DNA from: Helicobacter sp.
GTDB lineage: Bacteria; Campylobacterota; Campylobacteria; Campylobacterales; Helicobacteraceae
Length of the DNA: 64,000 nt
NCBI RefSeq assembly: GCF_014799995.1
Contig: NZ_JAAVGY010000062.1
Span: forward strand, 1 to 64,000
Reading direction: 5' to 3'
Positions 32,805 to 41,814 of this stretch are shown one piece after another. The position numbers were made by a program, and so were the translations under genes. The notes under the pieces were generated by a model. It worked only from the letters and a program-made list of their open reading frames with translations, was not told the origin of the DNA and made no database searches. Positions within the stretch are counted from its first letter, which is position 1. Each line of letters opens with the position of its first letter.

Positions 32805-35565
32805 AATCCGTATTAGTGAGATTGCTAAAGAGCTAGGTAAAACCAGCAAAGAAGTGCTACAAAAAGCCCAAGAACTAGGTTTTGAATCCAAAACTGCTTC
32901 CAGTAGTGTTACCACAGAGCAAGCGGAAATATTGTATAACTATATCCTCTATGGAGTCAGTCCCGTTGCGGAATCCAAAACAAAAGATTCCAAAGAAAGC
33001 AAAAAAACAAAAACCAAAAAGGCAGCCGAAGAAACCAAAGACAAAACACAAAAAAAAGCCCAAGAGAAAACAAAAGCTACCACCAAAACCGCGAGCAAGA
33101 CCCCCAAAACACAAAAAGAATCCAAAACAACAAAAACCAAAAAAGATTCCGCTAAAACAAGCCTAGAATCAGACCAAGCAATCCAAGAAGATGTGCAAAA
33201 AGTCATTCAAGAATTTCAAGATTTTTTAGAAACACCTCTCCGCGCAAGTGATACCTTTCAAGAAGCCCCAGCAGAAACCGAAACGAAATCCAAAAAGCTA
33301 GAGTCTGACGCAGACAAAAGCAGACTGCAAACCCAAGCCCCCAAAGAAAATCCGGCAATCAAGCGCACCGGCTTAAGAATCGTCAAGAAACGTGATGTGC
33401 GCGAAAGTTATGAAGAAGCACCCAAACAAGAGATACACAAAGAATCTCCACGCACTTTGCAAGATTTATTAGGCAACCTAGAAGAACACCAAGTGCGCAA
33501 TAAAGACAAAAAAAAGAAAAAAGAAAAACCCAGCATTCATACAAGCAAGAATCTAGGGCAGCAGAAAATAGATTTGTTGGATAATAGAGAGTTTTATAGC
33601 TCTCACGATGATGAGGAAGAAGATATTATCTTGTTTGATTTGAGTGTGCAAGATGAGCGCAATATGGAAGAAGAAGACAATGAGCGCAAAGCTACCACAG
33701 AACGTATTAAAATCCAACGACATAATCCCTTTATGGAACAAGGTAGCACGCGTAGATTTAGTCGCAAAAAAACCCCTAAGGTGCAAAAAGTGCAGGAAGT
33801 CATCAGCGGCATAGTAAAAATCCCTGAAGAAATCCGCGCTTATGAATTTGCTGAAAAAGTCGGGAGAAACACCGGAGAAGTGATTAAGGTGCTCTTTAGT
33901 CTTGGTATGATGGTAACCAAAAACGATTTTTTAGAAAAAGACGCGATTGAGATTCTAGCGGAGGAATTTGGAATCCAAATTGAGATTATCAGCAATGCCG
34001 AAGAGTTAGATTACACCCATTTAGACGCAAGTGATGAAAACGAAAAAGACTTGATAACGCGTGCGCCTGTCGTTACAATTATGGGGCACGTAGACCACGG
34101 GAAAACTTCCTTGCTAGATTATATTAGAAATACCAAAATAGCGCACGGAGAAGCAGGCGGAATCACGCAACATATCGGTGCTTACACGATTCACAAAAAC
34201 GACAAACAAATTACCTTTATTGACACTCCCGGACACGAAGCATTTAGCGAAATGCGTGCAAGAGGAGCACAAGTAACTGACATTGCAATTATCGTCATCG
34301 CCGCAGATGATGGCGTCAAGCCTCAAACGATTGAGGCTCTCAACCACGCTAAAGCTGCCAATGCACCTATTATCATTGCGGTAAATAAAATTGACAAACC
34401 CGAAGCAAACCCCGATAAACTTAAAGCAGAAGCTGCGGAACTTGGCTTCACTCCATTAGAATGGGGCGGAGAATATGAATTTGTTCCTATTTCAGCTAAG
34501 ACGGGCGAGGGAATTAACGACTTACTAGAAACGATTCTATTGCAAGCGGAGATTTTAGAACTCAAAGCCAATCCAAACAAATCTGCACGCGCTATCGTGA
34601 TTGAAAGTAGTCTTGAAAAAGGCAAAGGACCTGTTGCAACTCTCATCGTCCAAAACGGAACTTTGCGCATAGGGGATAGTATCATTGCCGACACTGCGTT
34701 TGGACGCGTGCGTGCAATTAGTGATGATATGGGCAAATCTATCACAAAAATTTCTCCATCAGGCGTAGGAGTGATTACGGGGCTAAACGAAGTGCCACCT
34801 GCTGGCTCTGTTTTACTCGCAGTAGAAAACGACAATATTGCGAGAGATTATGCGCAAAAACGCGCAGCACACTTGCGACAAAAAGAGCTTTCTCACTCTA
34901 CAAAAGTATCCTTTGATGAGCTTAGCTCTATGGTGGCACAAGGGCAACTCAAAAGCCTGCCCGTGATTATCAAAGCAGACGCGCAAGGAAGCTTAGAAGC
35001 AATTCGTGGAAGCCTAGAAAAACTCCAAAATGAGGAAGTCAAAGTCAATATTATCCACAAAGGAGTGGGTGGCATCACAGAGAGTGATTTAGCCCTTGCG
35101 GGTGCAAGTGCGAATTGTGTGATTTTAGGATTCAATGTGCGCCCGACAGGAAGTGTCAAAAACAAAGCAAAAGAATTAGGAGTGCAAATCAAAACTTATT
35201 CTATCATCTATGCACTTCTTGATGACATTAAAGCCTTGCTTGGTGGTCTGCTCTCTCCTGTGTTAGAAGAAGAGAATACAGGACAAGCCGAAGTGCGTGA
35301 GACATTTAATATCGCCAAAGTCGGAACGATTGCGGGTTGCTTCGTAACCGATGGCGTCATTCAAAGAGGAATCAAGGTGCGCCTTATCCGCAATGGCGTC
35401 GTAATCCATAATGGCAATATTGCTTCCTTAAAACGTTTCAAAGATGACGCGCGCGAAGTGGCAAAAGGCTTTGAATGCGGCATTATGTTAGAGGATTATA
35501 ACGACATTCAAATCGGCGATGTCTTTGAGACTTATAAAGAAGTGGAAAAACAAAGGACGTTTTAA
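32797..35565 (+). CDS. infB: Translation initiation factor IF-2
   Basis: The GTPase that brings fMet-tRNA to the 30S subunit and promotes subunit joining. It has an N-terminal IF2N subdomain (RISEIAKELGKTSKEVLQKA), a long Lys/Glu/Thr-rich linker (about residues 65-330), a second IF2N-like helix, then the G domain with GHVDHGKT (near residue 430), DTPGHEAF and NKID, and C-terminal domains II-IV. At 922 residues it is in the normal range. The start overlaps rnpM; the stop overlaps the rbfA ATG by one base. Confidence 0.97.
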   Translation: MDKIRISEIAKELGKTSKEVLQKAQELGFESKTASSSVTTEQAEILYNYILYGVSPVAESKTKDSKESKKTKTKKAAEETKDKTQKKAQEKTKATTKTASKTPKTQKESKTTKTKKDSAKTSLESDQAIQEDVQKVIQEFQDFLETPLRASDTFQEAPAETETKSKKLESDADKSRLQTQAPKENPAIKRTGLRIVKKRDVRESYEEAPKQEIHKESPRTLQDLLGNLEEHQVRNKDKKKKKEKPSIHTSKNLGQQKIDLLDNREFYSSHDDEEEDIILFDLSVQDERNMEEEDNERKATTERIKIQRHNPFMEQGSTRRFSRKKTPKVQKVQEVISGIVKIPEEIRAYEFAEKVGRNTGEVIKVLFSLGMMVTKNDFLEKDAIEILAEEFGIQIEIISNAEELDYTHLDASDENEKDLITRAPVVTIMGHVDHGKTSLLDYIRNTKIAHGEAGGITQHIGAYTIHKNDKQITFIDTPGHEAFSEMRARGAQVTDIAIIVIAADDGVKPQTIEALNHAKAANAPIIIAVNKIDKPEANPDKLKAEAAELGFTPLEWGGEYEFVPISAKTGEGINDLLETILLQAEILELKANPNKSARAIVIESSLEKGKGPVATLIVQNGTLRIGDSIIADTAFGRVRAISDDMGKSITKISPSGVGVITGLNEVPPAGSVLLAVENDNIARDYAQKRAAHLRQKELSHSTKVSFDELSSMVAQGQLKSLPVIIKADAQGSLEAIRGSLEKLQNEEVKVNIIHKGVGGITESDLALAGASANCVILGFNVRPTGSVKNKAKELGVQIKTYSIIYALLDDIKALLGGLLSPVLEEENTGQAEVRETFNIAKVGTIAGCFVTDGVIQRGIKVRLIRNGVVIHNGNIASLKRFKDDAREVAKGFECGIMLEDYNDIQIGDVFETYKEVEKQRTF

Positions 35566-35936
35566 TGCAAGACATTAAGCTTGCCCGCACACAATCTTTA
35601 CTAAAAGAGATTCTGCCTAGTGCATTGGCAAATCTCAAGGATACGCGTTTAAATTCTCTGAATATTGTAGATGTGAAATGCTCACGTGGCAAATATTCCG
35701 CTGAAGTCTTTTTAAATGCCCCTTTTGCAAACGAGCAAGAAAAAAGAGAAATTCTTACGCAACTCAAAAAGGCACACGGAATCATCAAGGAATATTGCCT
35801 AGAAGAAACGGGCTGGTTTCGTTGTCCAAACTTCAAATTCAGCTTTGATATGACATTAGAGCAAGAAAATCGTTTAGATGCAATCTTCCAAACAATCCAA
35901 AAAGAGCGCGAAAGCAAACAAAAGGAGCATTTATGA
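35565..35936 (+). CDS. rbfA: Ribosome-binding factor A
   Basis: A 123-residue KH-fold protein that helps mature the 5' end of 16S rRNA in 30S assembly. It has the usual LLKEILPSAL helix and the domain ending FRCPNFKFSFDMTLEQENRLD. It is coupled to infB by a one-base overlap and overlaps rimP by four bases (ATGA), so the three assembly/initiation genes form one translational unit. Confidence 0.92.
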   Translation: MQDIKLARTQSLLKEILPSALANLKDTRLNSLNIVDVKCSRGKYSAEVFLNAPFANEQEKREILTQLKKAHGIIKEYCLEETGWFRCPNFKFSFDMTLEQENRLDAIFQTIQKERESKQKEHL

Positions 35937-36379
35937 CGCTCTCACCTGCCCTAGAAAGTCAGATTCAGCAGTTAATAGAAAGTTTGGGCTTCGCACTTTA
36001 TGACATTATTGCGCTTAAAGAAAACGAAAACCAAATCCTACGCGTTTGCATTACCAAACCAAACCCACAAGAAACCCACAAGATTACCCTTGAGGATTGC
36101 CAAGAAGTCAGCCTCGCCCTCTCACCCTTATTAGATGTTGAAATGCCTGATTCTAAAAAGTATTTCCTAGAAGTCAGCTCGCCGGGCATTGAGCGCACAC
36201 TCAAGACGCAAATGCACTATCAAAGTGCCATAGGCGAGCTTGTAAAAGTGCGAACAATAGACAAAAAAGAGTTCAAGGGCAAACTCTTGCAGGTGAATGA
36301 AAACGCTCTTATTTTGGAGAATCACCAAAGCATTCCAATAGATTCTATTAAAAAAGCACAAACTTATTTTGAATGGTAG
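35933..36379 (+). CDS. rimP: Ribosome maturation factor RimP
   Basis: A 148-residue factor for 30S maturation. The N-terminal domain ends with the family hallmark LEVSSPGIERTLKT (near residue 80), and the C-terminal SH3-like domain carries KEFKGKLLQVNENALILE. It follows rbfA with overlapping codons and is three bases from ribD. Confidence 0.93.
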   Translation: MTLSPALESQIQQLIESLGFALYDIIALKENENQILRVCITKPNPQETHKITLEDCQEVSLALSPLLDVEMPDSKKYFLEVSSPGIERTLKTQMHYQSAIGELVKVRTIDKKEFKGKLLQVNENALILENHQSIPIDSIKKAQTYFEW

Positions 36380-36382
36380 AAA

Positions 36383-37444
36383 TTGCACCACACAAACGCA
36401 GATGAATTTTATTTAAACCTTTGCCTGCAAAGTGCGTGGCAAAACCAACTTATCTCCTTGCCCAATCCCGCTGTTGGCGCGCTCGTGCTAGACCAATATG
36501 GTGCAATCCTTAGCATAGAATCCCACCAAGAATGTGGCAAGCCACACGCGGAGGTGCTTGCATTCCAAAAAGCCTATGCTGCCTTAAGCGGTGATAATGC
36601 AATCTTATCTTTAAGTGATTCTGCACAAATTCATAACTATCTATTAAATTCCGCAAAGAGTCTCTTTTGTGATTCTACCCTCTATGTCTCCTTAGAGCCT
36701 TGTAGCAGCGCAAAAAATGGTAAAACTCCCTCGTGTGCGGAGCTTCTAAAATTCCTTAAACCCAAGCGCATTGTGATTGCCTCAAAAGACATAAATCCAA
36801 ATGCTCAAGGTGGTGCAGAAGAGCTAGAACAATGCGGAATCTCTATCACCAAAGCTTGGGAAACAGAGAGTCTGCATTCCATTCATCAACGCGCCAATGC
36901 CCTCTTGGCACCTTTTGAATCCTTACAGACAAAGGGGCGATTCTTGCTTTATAAATATGCTTGCAGGCTAGATGGCAGTATCAATGGCGGGCAAATAAGC
37001 TCCAAAGCAGCACAAGCACAAATGCACAACTATCGCGCCAAAGCAGACTTTTTGCTCGTTTCTGGCAAAACGATAAGAGAGGATACACCAACGCTTGATT
37101 CTAGGTTCGCGACTTTAGAATCCAAACGCGCACCCAATGTATTGATTCTCACACGAGAGAGAAACTTCTCTACCGATGCGCCACTTATGAATGTGCCAAA
37201 TAGAGAGGTAAGGATAATCCACTCACTAGATTCTGCATTGCAAGGCACAAGCGGCTTCATTCTGTGCGAAGGAGGAGCAAGGCTTTTTGAAACATTGCAA
37301 CCCCACATTGATATGCTTCTTGTGATTCTTAACCCAAGTTTCTATGCAGATTCCACCCTCACAATGCGCTTAAACCAATCATTTCACCTCGTCCATAGTA
37401 TGCAAATAGGAGACGATTCATTCCTTTGGCTGTTGCCAAAATAA
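36383..37444 (+). CDS. ribD: Bifunctional riboflavin biosynthesis deaminase/reductase
   Basis: A two-domain enzyme (353 residues) acting on the pyrimidine intermediate of riboflavin synthesis. The N-terminal deaminase has the zinc motif HAEVLAF and the cysteines of LEPCSSAKNGKTPSCAE; the C-terminal reductase starts around residue 190 (KYACRLDGSI) and contains GGARLFETL. Start is a TTG three bases after rimP. It closes a run of tightly spaced genes beginning at comEC. A 22-bp palindrome follows 20 bases after the stop. Confidence 0.92.
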   Translation: MHHTNADEFYLNLCLQSAWQNQLISLPNPAVGALVLDQYGAILSIESHQECGKPHAEVLAFQKAYAALSGDNAILSLSDSAQIHNYLLNSAKSLFCDSTLYVSLEPCSSAKNGKTPSCAELLKFLKPKRIVIASKDINPNAQGGAEELEQCGISITKAWETESLHSIHQRANALLAPFESLQTKGRFLLYKYACRLDGSINGGQISSKAAQAQMHNYRAKADFLLVSGKTIREDTPTLDSRFATLESKRAPNVLILTRERNFSTDAPLMNVPNREVRIIHSLDSALQGTSGFILCEGGARLFETLQPHIDMLLVILNPSFYADSTLTMRLNQSFHLVHSMQIGDDSFLWLLPK

Positions 37445-37464
37445 CCAAATCTTCTTGTATAGAA

Positions 37465-37486
37465 TCTTTACGAAATTTCGTAAAGA
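37465..37486 (+). terminator. Perfect 22-bp palindrome after ribD
   Basis: TCTTTACGAAA (37465-37475) and TTTCGTAAAGA (37476-37486) are exact reverse complements with no spacer. It may end the comEC-ribD transcription unit as a hairpin, but no T run follows; a protein-binding palindrome is the alternative. Confidence 0.4.
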
Positions 37487-37533
37487 ATCGCGATAACCCT
37501 TGCTATTGCGGGAATACGCGATATTTGCGACAC

Positions 37534-37649
37534 GCGTCATCGCGAGACGCACAAAGCGCAACGAAGCAATTCCATAATCAAAATTTCACCAATTGCTTTG
37601 CGATTCCATTGCTTAAATTGACTAAAGCTTAATATTATAGATTGCCACG
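37534..37649 (-). repeat. Dispersed intergenic repeat, copy B
   Basis: Read on the minus strand, this segment runs CGTGGCAATCTATAATATT..., then AAGCAATGGAATCGCAAAGC, then GAATTGCTTCGTTGCGC and ends at GATGACGC. The same order is found on the plus strand at 61753-61858 with roughly 80-85 percent identity by eye. Its outer end contains a GCGTC/GACGC hairpin. Confidence 0.7.
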
Positions 37650-37878
37650 ACAATCTAAAGATTTTCTCGCAATAACGCATTAGAAAGATTACTATGCAAG
37701 TTTTGCAAAATGCCCGCAAGCACTAGAGGCAGAATCACAAACAGATAACCAAGCCTCGTAATAAATACAAAAACATCAGGATTCCACTTTTTAGAATCCC
37801 ATTTAAGAGCTTTTATTTAGCTAAATTTAAATAATTTTTCAGTATTATATCTGCCTTTTGATTTTATCAAAACTCGCA

Positions 37879-37923
37879 CACGCTAATCCTAGTTAGGTTG
37901 CGCAATTTGCGTTAAGGAGCGTG
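37879..37923 (+). promoter_or_regulatory. Structured leader of rpsB
   Basis: CACGCT (37879-37884) pairs with AGCGTG (37918-37923) to enclose two smaller hairpins, CCTA/TAGG around 37888-37897 and CGCA/TGCG at 37901-37911. The structure ends just before the GGAGG at 37923-37927, about 30 bases upstream of the ATG. Ribosomal protein operons are often controlled by the encoded protein binding such leaders; S2 autoregulation here is inferred. Confidence 0.4.
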
Positions 37924-37957
37924 GAGGGAAAACCAAAACAACAAATAGGAGAACACT

Positions 37958-38749
37958 ATGGTAACAATGAAAGACCTTTTAGAATGTGGGGTGCATTTTG
38001 GACACCAAACAAGACGTTGGAATCCAAAAATGAAAAAGTATATTTTTGGCGTGCGCAAAAATATACATATTATTGATTTACAAAAGACTTTGCGTTATTT
38101 TCGTTATACTTATAATATCGTGCGTGATGCAGCAGCAGAGGGCAAGGTAATAATGTTTGTTGGCACGAAAAAACAAGCAAGCGAAACTCTCAAACAATAC
38201 GCAGAAAGCATTAATGCTCCTTATGTAAATTATCGTTGGTTGGGCGGAATGCTGACAAACTTCGCAACGATTAAAAAGTCTATCCGCAAACTTGAAATCA
38301 TTGAAGAAATGGAATCTAGCGGGCAAATTGACTTGCTAACCAAAAAAGAAAAATTGATGATTCAACGCAAAAAAGAGAAATTAACGCGTTATTTAGGTGG
38401 CGTGCGTCATCTTAAAAAAGCTCCAGATATGATTTTTGTCATTGACGCGGCAAAAGAAAAAATCGCCGTAGCAGAAGCAAGAAGACTTGGAATCCCTGTG
38501 GTTGCACCATTAGATACAAACTGCGACCCAGATATGGTGGATTATCCGATTCCGGGCAATGACGATGCGATTCGTTCTATTCAGCTATTTTGCAAGGAAA
38601 TGGCGGAAGCAATTACAGAGGGACGCGCCATTGCAGGCGGTGAAGCACCAACACAACAAGTAGAGCCTACTCCTGCGAGTGAAGAGGAAAAACAAGAAGT
38701 GATGGAAGAAATTATGAGCGAAGAAGATTTCGCAAAAAGTGTAGAGTAA
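37958..38749 (+). CDS. rpsB: 30S ribosomal protein S2
   Basis: A 263-residue S2 protein with the family blocks LLECGVHFGHQTRRWNPKMK at the N terminus, YRWLGGMLTNF in the middle and IPVVAPLDTNCDPD with IPGNDDAIRSI near the end. It is followed by an acidic Glu-rich tail (about residues 232-263). It sits nine bases before tsf, the universal pairing. Confidence 0.97.
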   Translation: MVTMKDLLECGVHFGHQTRRWNPKMKKYIFGVRKNIHIIDLQKTLRYFRYTYNIVRDAAAEGKVIMFVGTKKQASETLKQYAESINAPYVNYRWLGGMLTNFATIKKSIRKLEIIEEMESSGQIDLLTKKEKLMIQRKKEKLTRYLGGVRHLKKAPDMIFVIDAAKEKIAVAEARRLGIPVVAPLDTNCDPDMVDYPIPGNDDAIRSIQLFCKEMAEAITEGRAIAGGEAPTQQVEPTPASEEEKQEVMEEIMSEEDFAKSVE

Positions 38750-38758
38750 GGAGAGATA

Positions 38759-39826
38759 ATGGCAGAAATTAGTGCGCAACTTGTAAAACAACTCCGCGAT
38801 ATGACAGATGCAGGAATGATGGATTGCAAAAAGGCTTTGGTAGAAGTGGGTGGTGATTTAGAAAAAGCCGTAGAATACTTAAGAGAAAAAGGATTGAGCA
38901 AGGCTGCTAAAAAAGCCGATAGGGTTGCGGCAGAAGGAAGCATTGCGATAAAAGTTTCCAATGACTTCAAAAAGGTAAGTATGGCAGAAATCAACTCCGA
39001 AACAGACTTCGTAGCCAAAAATGATGGTTTTAAAGAATTAAGTGCGAAAACTATCGCAATGGTGCAAGATTCTAATGTTTCAAGTGTAGAAGAATTGAAT
39101 ACTTTGGATTTTGAAGGCGTGAAATTTGAGGAATACCTTAAATCTCAAATTGCAAAAATTGGTGAAAACATTGTCGTCAGAAGAATCGCAAAGGTTGAAG
39201 CCAAAGGAAGCGGAATCGTGAATGCCTATGTGCATTCTAATGGGCGCGTAGGCGTGATTATCGCATTGAAATGCCAAAAGGAATCCAATGCAAGCAAGTT
39301 AGCGGATTTTACCAAAAATTTATGTATGCACGCTGCGGCAATGAAGCCACAAGTGATTAGCTACCATTCCTTTGATTTGGACTTCATCAAAAGCGAAAAA
39401 ACAGCCATTATTGCCGAACTTGAAAAGGAAAATGAAGAGTTAAAACGACTTGGGAAGCCTTTGCATAAGATTCCGCAATACATTAGCCAATTAGAACTTA
39501 CCGATGAAATCTTGAAACAACAAGAGGAGAAGCTAAAAGCAGAATTAAAGGCACAAGGCAAGCCAGAACAAATTTGGGATAAGATTCTGCCGGGACAATT
39601 AGAACGTTTCAAGGCGGATTCTACAATTTTAGACCAAAGATTGACATTGCTTGGACAATTTTTTGTAATGGACGACAAAAAAACGATTGCACAAATCTTA
39701 GCAGATAAATCCAAAGAGCTTGACGATAGCATTGAAGTAGTGGATTATGTGCGTTTTGAGCTTGGAGAGGGAATCACAAAACAAGTCGCTAGCTTTGCTG
39801 ATGAAGTAGCGGCGCAATTAGGCTAA
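38759..39826 (+). CDS. tsf: Elongation factor Ts
   Basis: The nucleotide exchange factor for EF-Tu. It has the N-terminal TDAGMMDCKKALVE signature and the core NSETDFVAKN that contacts EF-Tu. At 355 residues it is the long Epsilonproteobacterial form with an inserted coiled-coil segment (about residues 215-270, rich in Glu/Lys/Leu). A GGAGA site precedes the ATG. It is followed after 15 bases by an ABC ATPase gene as in C. jejuni. Confidence 0.97.
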   Translation: MAEISAQLVKQLRDMTDAGMMDCKKALVEVGGDLEKAVEYLREKGLSKAAKKADRVAAEGSIAIKVSNDFKKVSMAEINSETDFVAKNDGFKELSAKTIAMVQDSNVSSVEELNTLDFEGVKFEEYLKSQIAKIGENIVVRRIAKVEAKGSGIVNAYVHSNGRVGVIIALKCQKESNASKLADFTKNLCMHAAAMKPQVISYHSFDLDFIKSEKTAIIAELEKENEELKRLGKPLHKIPQYISQLELTDEILKQQEEKLKAELKAQGKPEQIWDKILPGQLERFKADSTILDQRLTLLGQFFVMDDKKTIAQILADKSKELDDSIEVVDYVRFELGEGITKQVASFADEVAAQLG

Positions 39827-39841
39827 TTTTAGGGGCTTTAC

Positions 39842-40486
39842 TTGGCTTCTTTGGTAGCTGAAAATCTTTCTTTTGGCTATGATTCTCCTATTTTAGAAAA
39901 TGTAACTTTTAGCCTCAATGCGGGCGAGACACTTTCTATTATGGGAGTTAGTGGAAGCGGTAAAAGCACGCTTTTGCATATCTTATCTAGTTTTCTAAAA
40001 CCACAAAGTGGCAGAGTGAAACTTTTAGACAAAGATATTTATCAGCTCCCACAAGACGAATTGCTTGCTTTAAGACGTGATGAAATCGGAATCATCTTTC
40101 AGTCTCATTATTTATTTTTAGGGTTTAATGCAGAAGAAAATTTAGAGGTTGCCTCCTTGTTGAGCGGTCAAAAGATTGACGAGGAACTCTTGAGTTTGTT
40201 TGGAATCTTGGAGGTTTTGCCTTTAAATATCGGCTCTTTAAGCGGCGGGCAGCAGCAACGTCTCTCCATTGCTAGGATTCTAACTAAAAAGCCCAAAATT
40301 ATTTTTGCAGACGAACCCACAGGAAATTTGGACAGAGAAACTGCTTTTAATGTAATGGAACTTTTGTTTGATTATGTGAAATTTACGCAATCTTCTCTTG
40401 TTTTTGTTACGCACGACCCTATTTTAGCTCATAAGGCTCTGCACGCTTATCGCTTGGAGAAAACACAACTAATACCTTTAAGATAA
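39842..40486 (+). CDS. LolD/FtsE-type ABC transporter ATP-binding protein
   Basis: A 214-residue ABC ATPase with Walker A GVSGSGKS (residues 35-42), signature LSGGQQQRLSIARIL, Walker B IIFADEP followed by TGNLD, and switch VTHDP. The FADEPTGNLD form is characteristic of the LolD/FtsE/MacB group, whose members extract lipoproteins or act on the cell envelope. No permease partner is adjacent. It starts at TTG after AGGGGC and matches the C. jejuni gene between tsf and fliR. Confidence 0.88.
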   Translation: MASLVAENLSFGYDSPILENVTFSLNAGETLSIMGVSGSGKSTLLHILSSFLKPQSGRVKLLDKDIYQLPQDELLALRRDEIGIIFQSHYLFLGFNAEENLEVASLLSGQKIDEELLSLFGILEVLPLNIGSLSGGQQQRLSIARILTKKPKIIFADEPTGNLDRETAFNVMELLFDYVKFTQSSLVFVTHDPILAHKALHAYRLEKTQLIPLR

Positions 40487-40500
40487 CTTGAGATAGTGCA

Positions 40501-41811
40501 TTGGAACAGCTTAAAACGAGCACGATATACCGCAATATCCTTTTGCTTATGCTTGGACAAGGCTTAAGTGGCTCTCTTGTTTCGTTATTGACGCTTGCTA
40601 CACCACTTTGTGCACAAAACCTCATTGCCTCATCGCAAGCCTTATCCCAAAACCTTGTAACCCTGCCTGTTTCTGCAACAGTGTTGGGAGCATTTTTGAT
40701 GATATATAATGCCTCAATTTTTATGGCAAAATGGGGTAGAAAAAAAGCATTCATATTTGCTTCTACCTTAGGAATGTTTGCCTCAATTCTTGCAATGATA
40801 GCCATTATCTTACATTCTTTTTGGCTTTTTTGCATAGCAACGCTCTTACTCGGTGGCTTTAGTGCTTTCAATCAGTATTACCGCTTCGCTGCTTCGGAAG
40901 CTTTTTTGGATTCTCGTATTAATGATATTCATGCCAAAAATAAAGCAACGGCGTTAGTTGTTGGTGGTGGAATTTTAGGTGCAATCTTGGGTCCATTTCT
41001 GGCAAGTTTTGGAGCAAATTTCTTTATAACGCCACCTTTTGATGTTGCATTTTTTGGCTCATTTTTCTTTGCATTTCTACTCTGTTTTTGTGCCCTTATT
41101 AGTTCCATTTTTCTTGAACTTGCTTCAATACAAACAACAAAACGAGAAACAAAAAAAGATACCCAAAACATATTATGGATTCTTTTAAAGGATAAAAGCT
41201 TTGTGCTGGGCACTCTAGCTTGTGCCTTTGGCTTTAGCTTCATGACACTTTTGATGAACGCTGCACCACTTGCCATGCACCATACACATTTTGATTTAAA
41301 TGAAAATCAAACAGTGCTTCAATGGCATTTTATTGCAATGTATTTACCATCTATTTTTTTAGGATTTTGGCTCAACAAAAGCACACCACAATGTATCATT
41401 TTCTATGGAATCCTTGCCTATATTCTTAGTATTGTTATTGCTATCACAGGAGTTGGATTCTATTCTTTTTTCTTTGCGCTTTTGTTTCTAGGAATTGGCT
41501 GGGCTTTTGTATTTAATGGTGGAACATTTTTACTCAATGCCATGCCAACATCTGCCTACAAACTTAAGGCACAAGGGTTAAATTCATTCTTAACCTACCT
41601 CTGTAATTTTATTGCTTCTATGTCTGTGGGTTTTGTGTTACATTCTTCCGAAGGCTGGGTCATATTAAATCTGATTGGCGCAGCAGCCCTTGCTTGTTTT
41701 GTTGTTATTTTTATTTATCTACAAAGAAGCATTATGCAATCTTATCTCAACCCCTTAAACATTTTTAAATGGACAAAATGGCACAATACACGCAATGGAC
41801 GCAAAAGGTAA
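40501..41811 (+). CDS. Major facilitator superfamily transporter
   Basis: A 436-residue inner-membrane protein with about 12 hydrophobic segments. The cytoplasmic loop after helix 2 reads AKWGRKKAF, a form of the MFS G-x3-D/G-R-[KR] motif, and a central hydrophilic loop (about residues 200-220, TTKRETKKDTQ) separates the two six-helix halves. The substrate is unknown. It starts at a TTG without a strong ribosome-binding site and sits between two genes that are neighbours in C. jejuni, so it may be a lineage-specific insertion or have been lost elsewhere. Confidence 0.85.
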   Translation: MEQLKTSTIYRNILLLMLGQGLSGSLVSLLTLATPLCAQNLIASSQALSQNLVTLPVSATVLGAFLMIYNASIFMAKWGRKKAFIFASTLGMFASILAMIAIILHSFWLFCIATLLLGGFSAFNQYYRFAASEAFLDSRINDIHAKNKATALVVGGGILGAILGPFLASFGANFFITPPFDVAFFGSFFFAFLLCFCALISSIFLELASIQTTKRETKKDTQNILWILLKDKSFVLGTLACAFGFSFMTLLMNAAPLAMHHTHFDLNENQTVLQWHFIAMYLPSIFLGFWLNKSTPQCIIFYGILAYILSIVIAITGVGFYSFFFALLFLGIGWAFVFNGGTFLLNAMPTSAYKLKAQGLNSFLTYLCNFIASMSVGFVLHSSEGWVILNLIGAAALACFVVIFIYLQRSIMQSYLNPLNIFKWTKWHNTRNGRKR

Positions 41812-41814
41812 ATA

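Larger units (their letters stand above)
37445..37957. other. 513-bp intergenic region upstream of rpsB
   Basis: No protein or tRNA gene is visible. In order it contains a perfect 22-bp palindrome (37465-37486), a GC-rich hairpin GCGTC...GACGC (37534-37550) that forms one end of a dispersed repeat copy (37534-37649), further AT-rich sequence, and then the promoter and structured leader of rpsB. These parts are listed separately. Confidence 0.7.
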
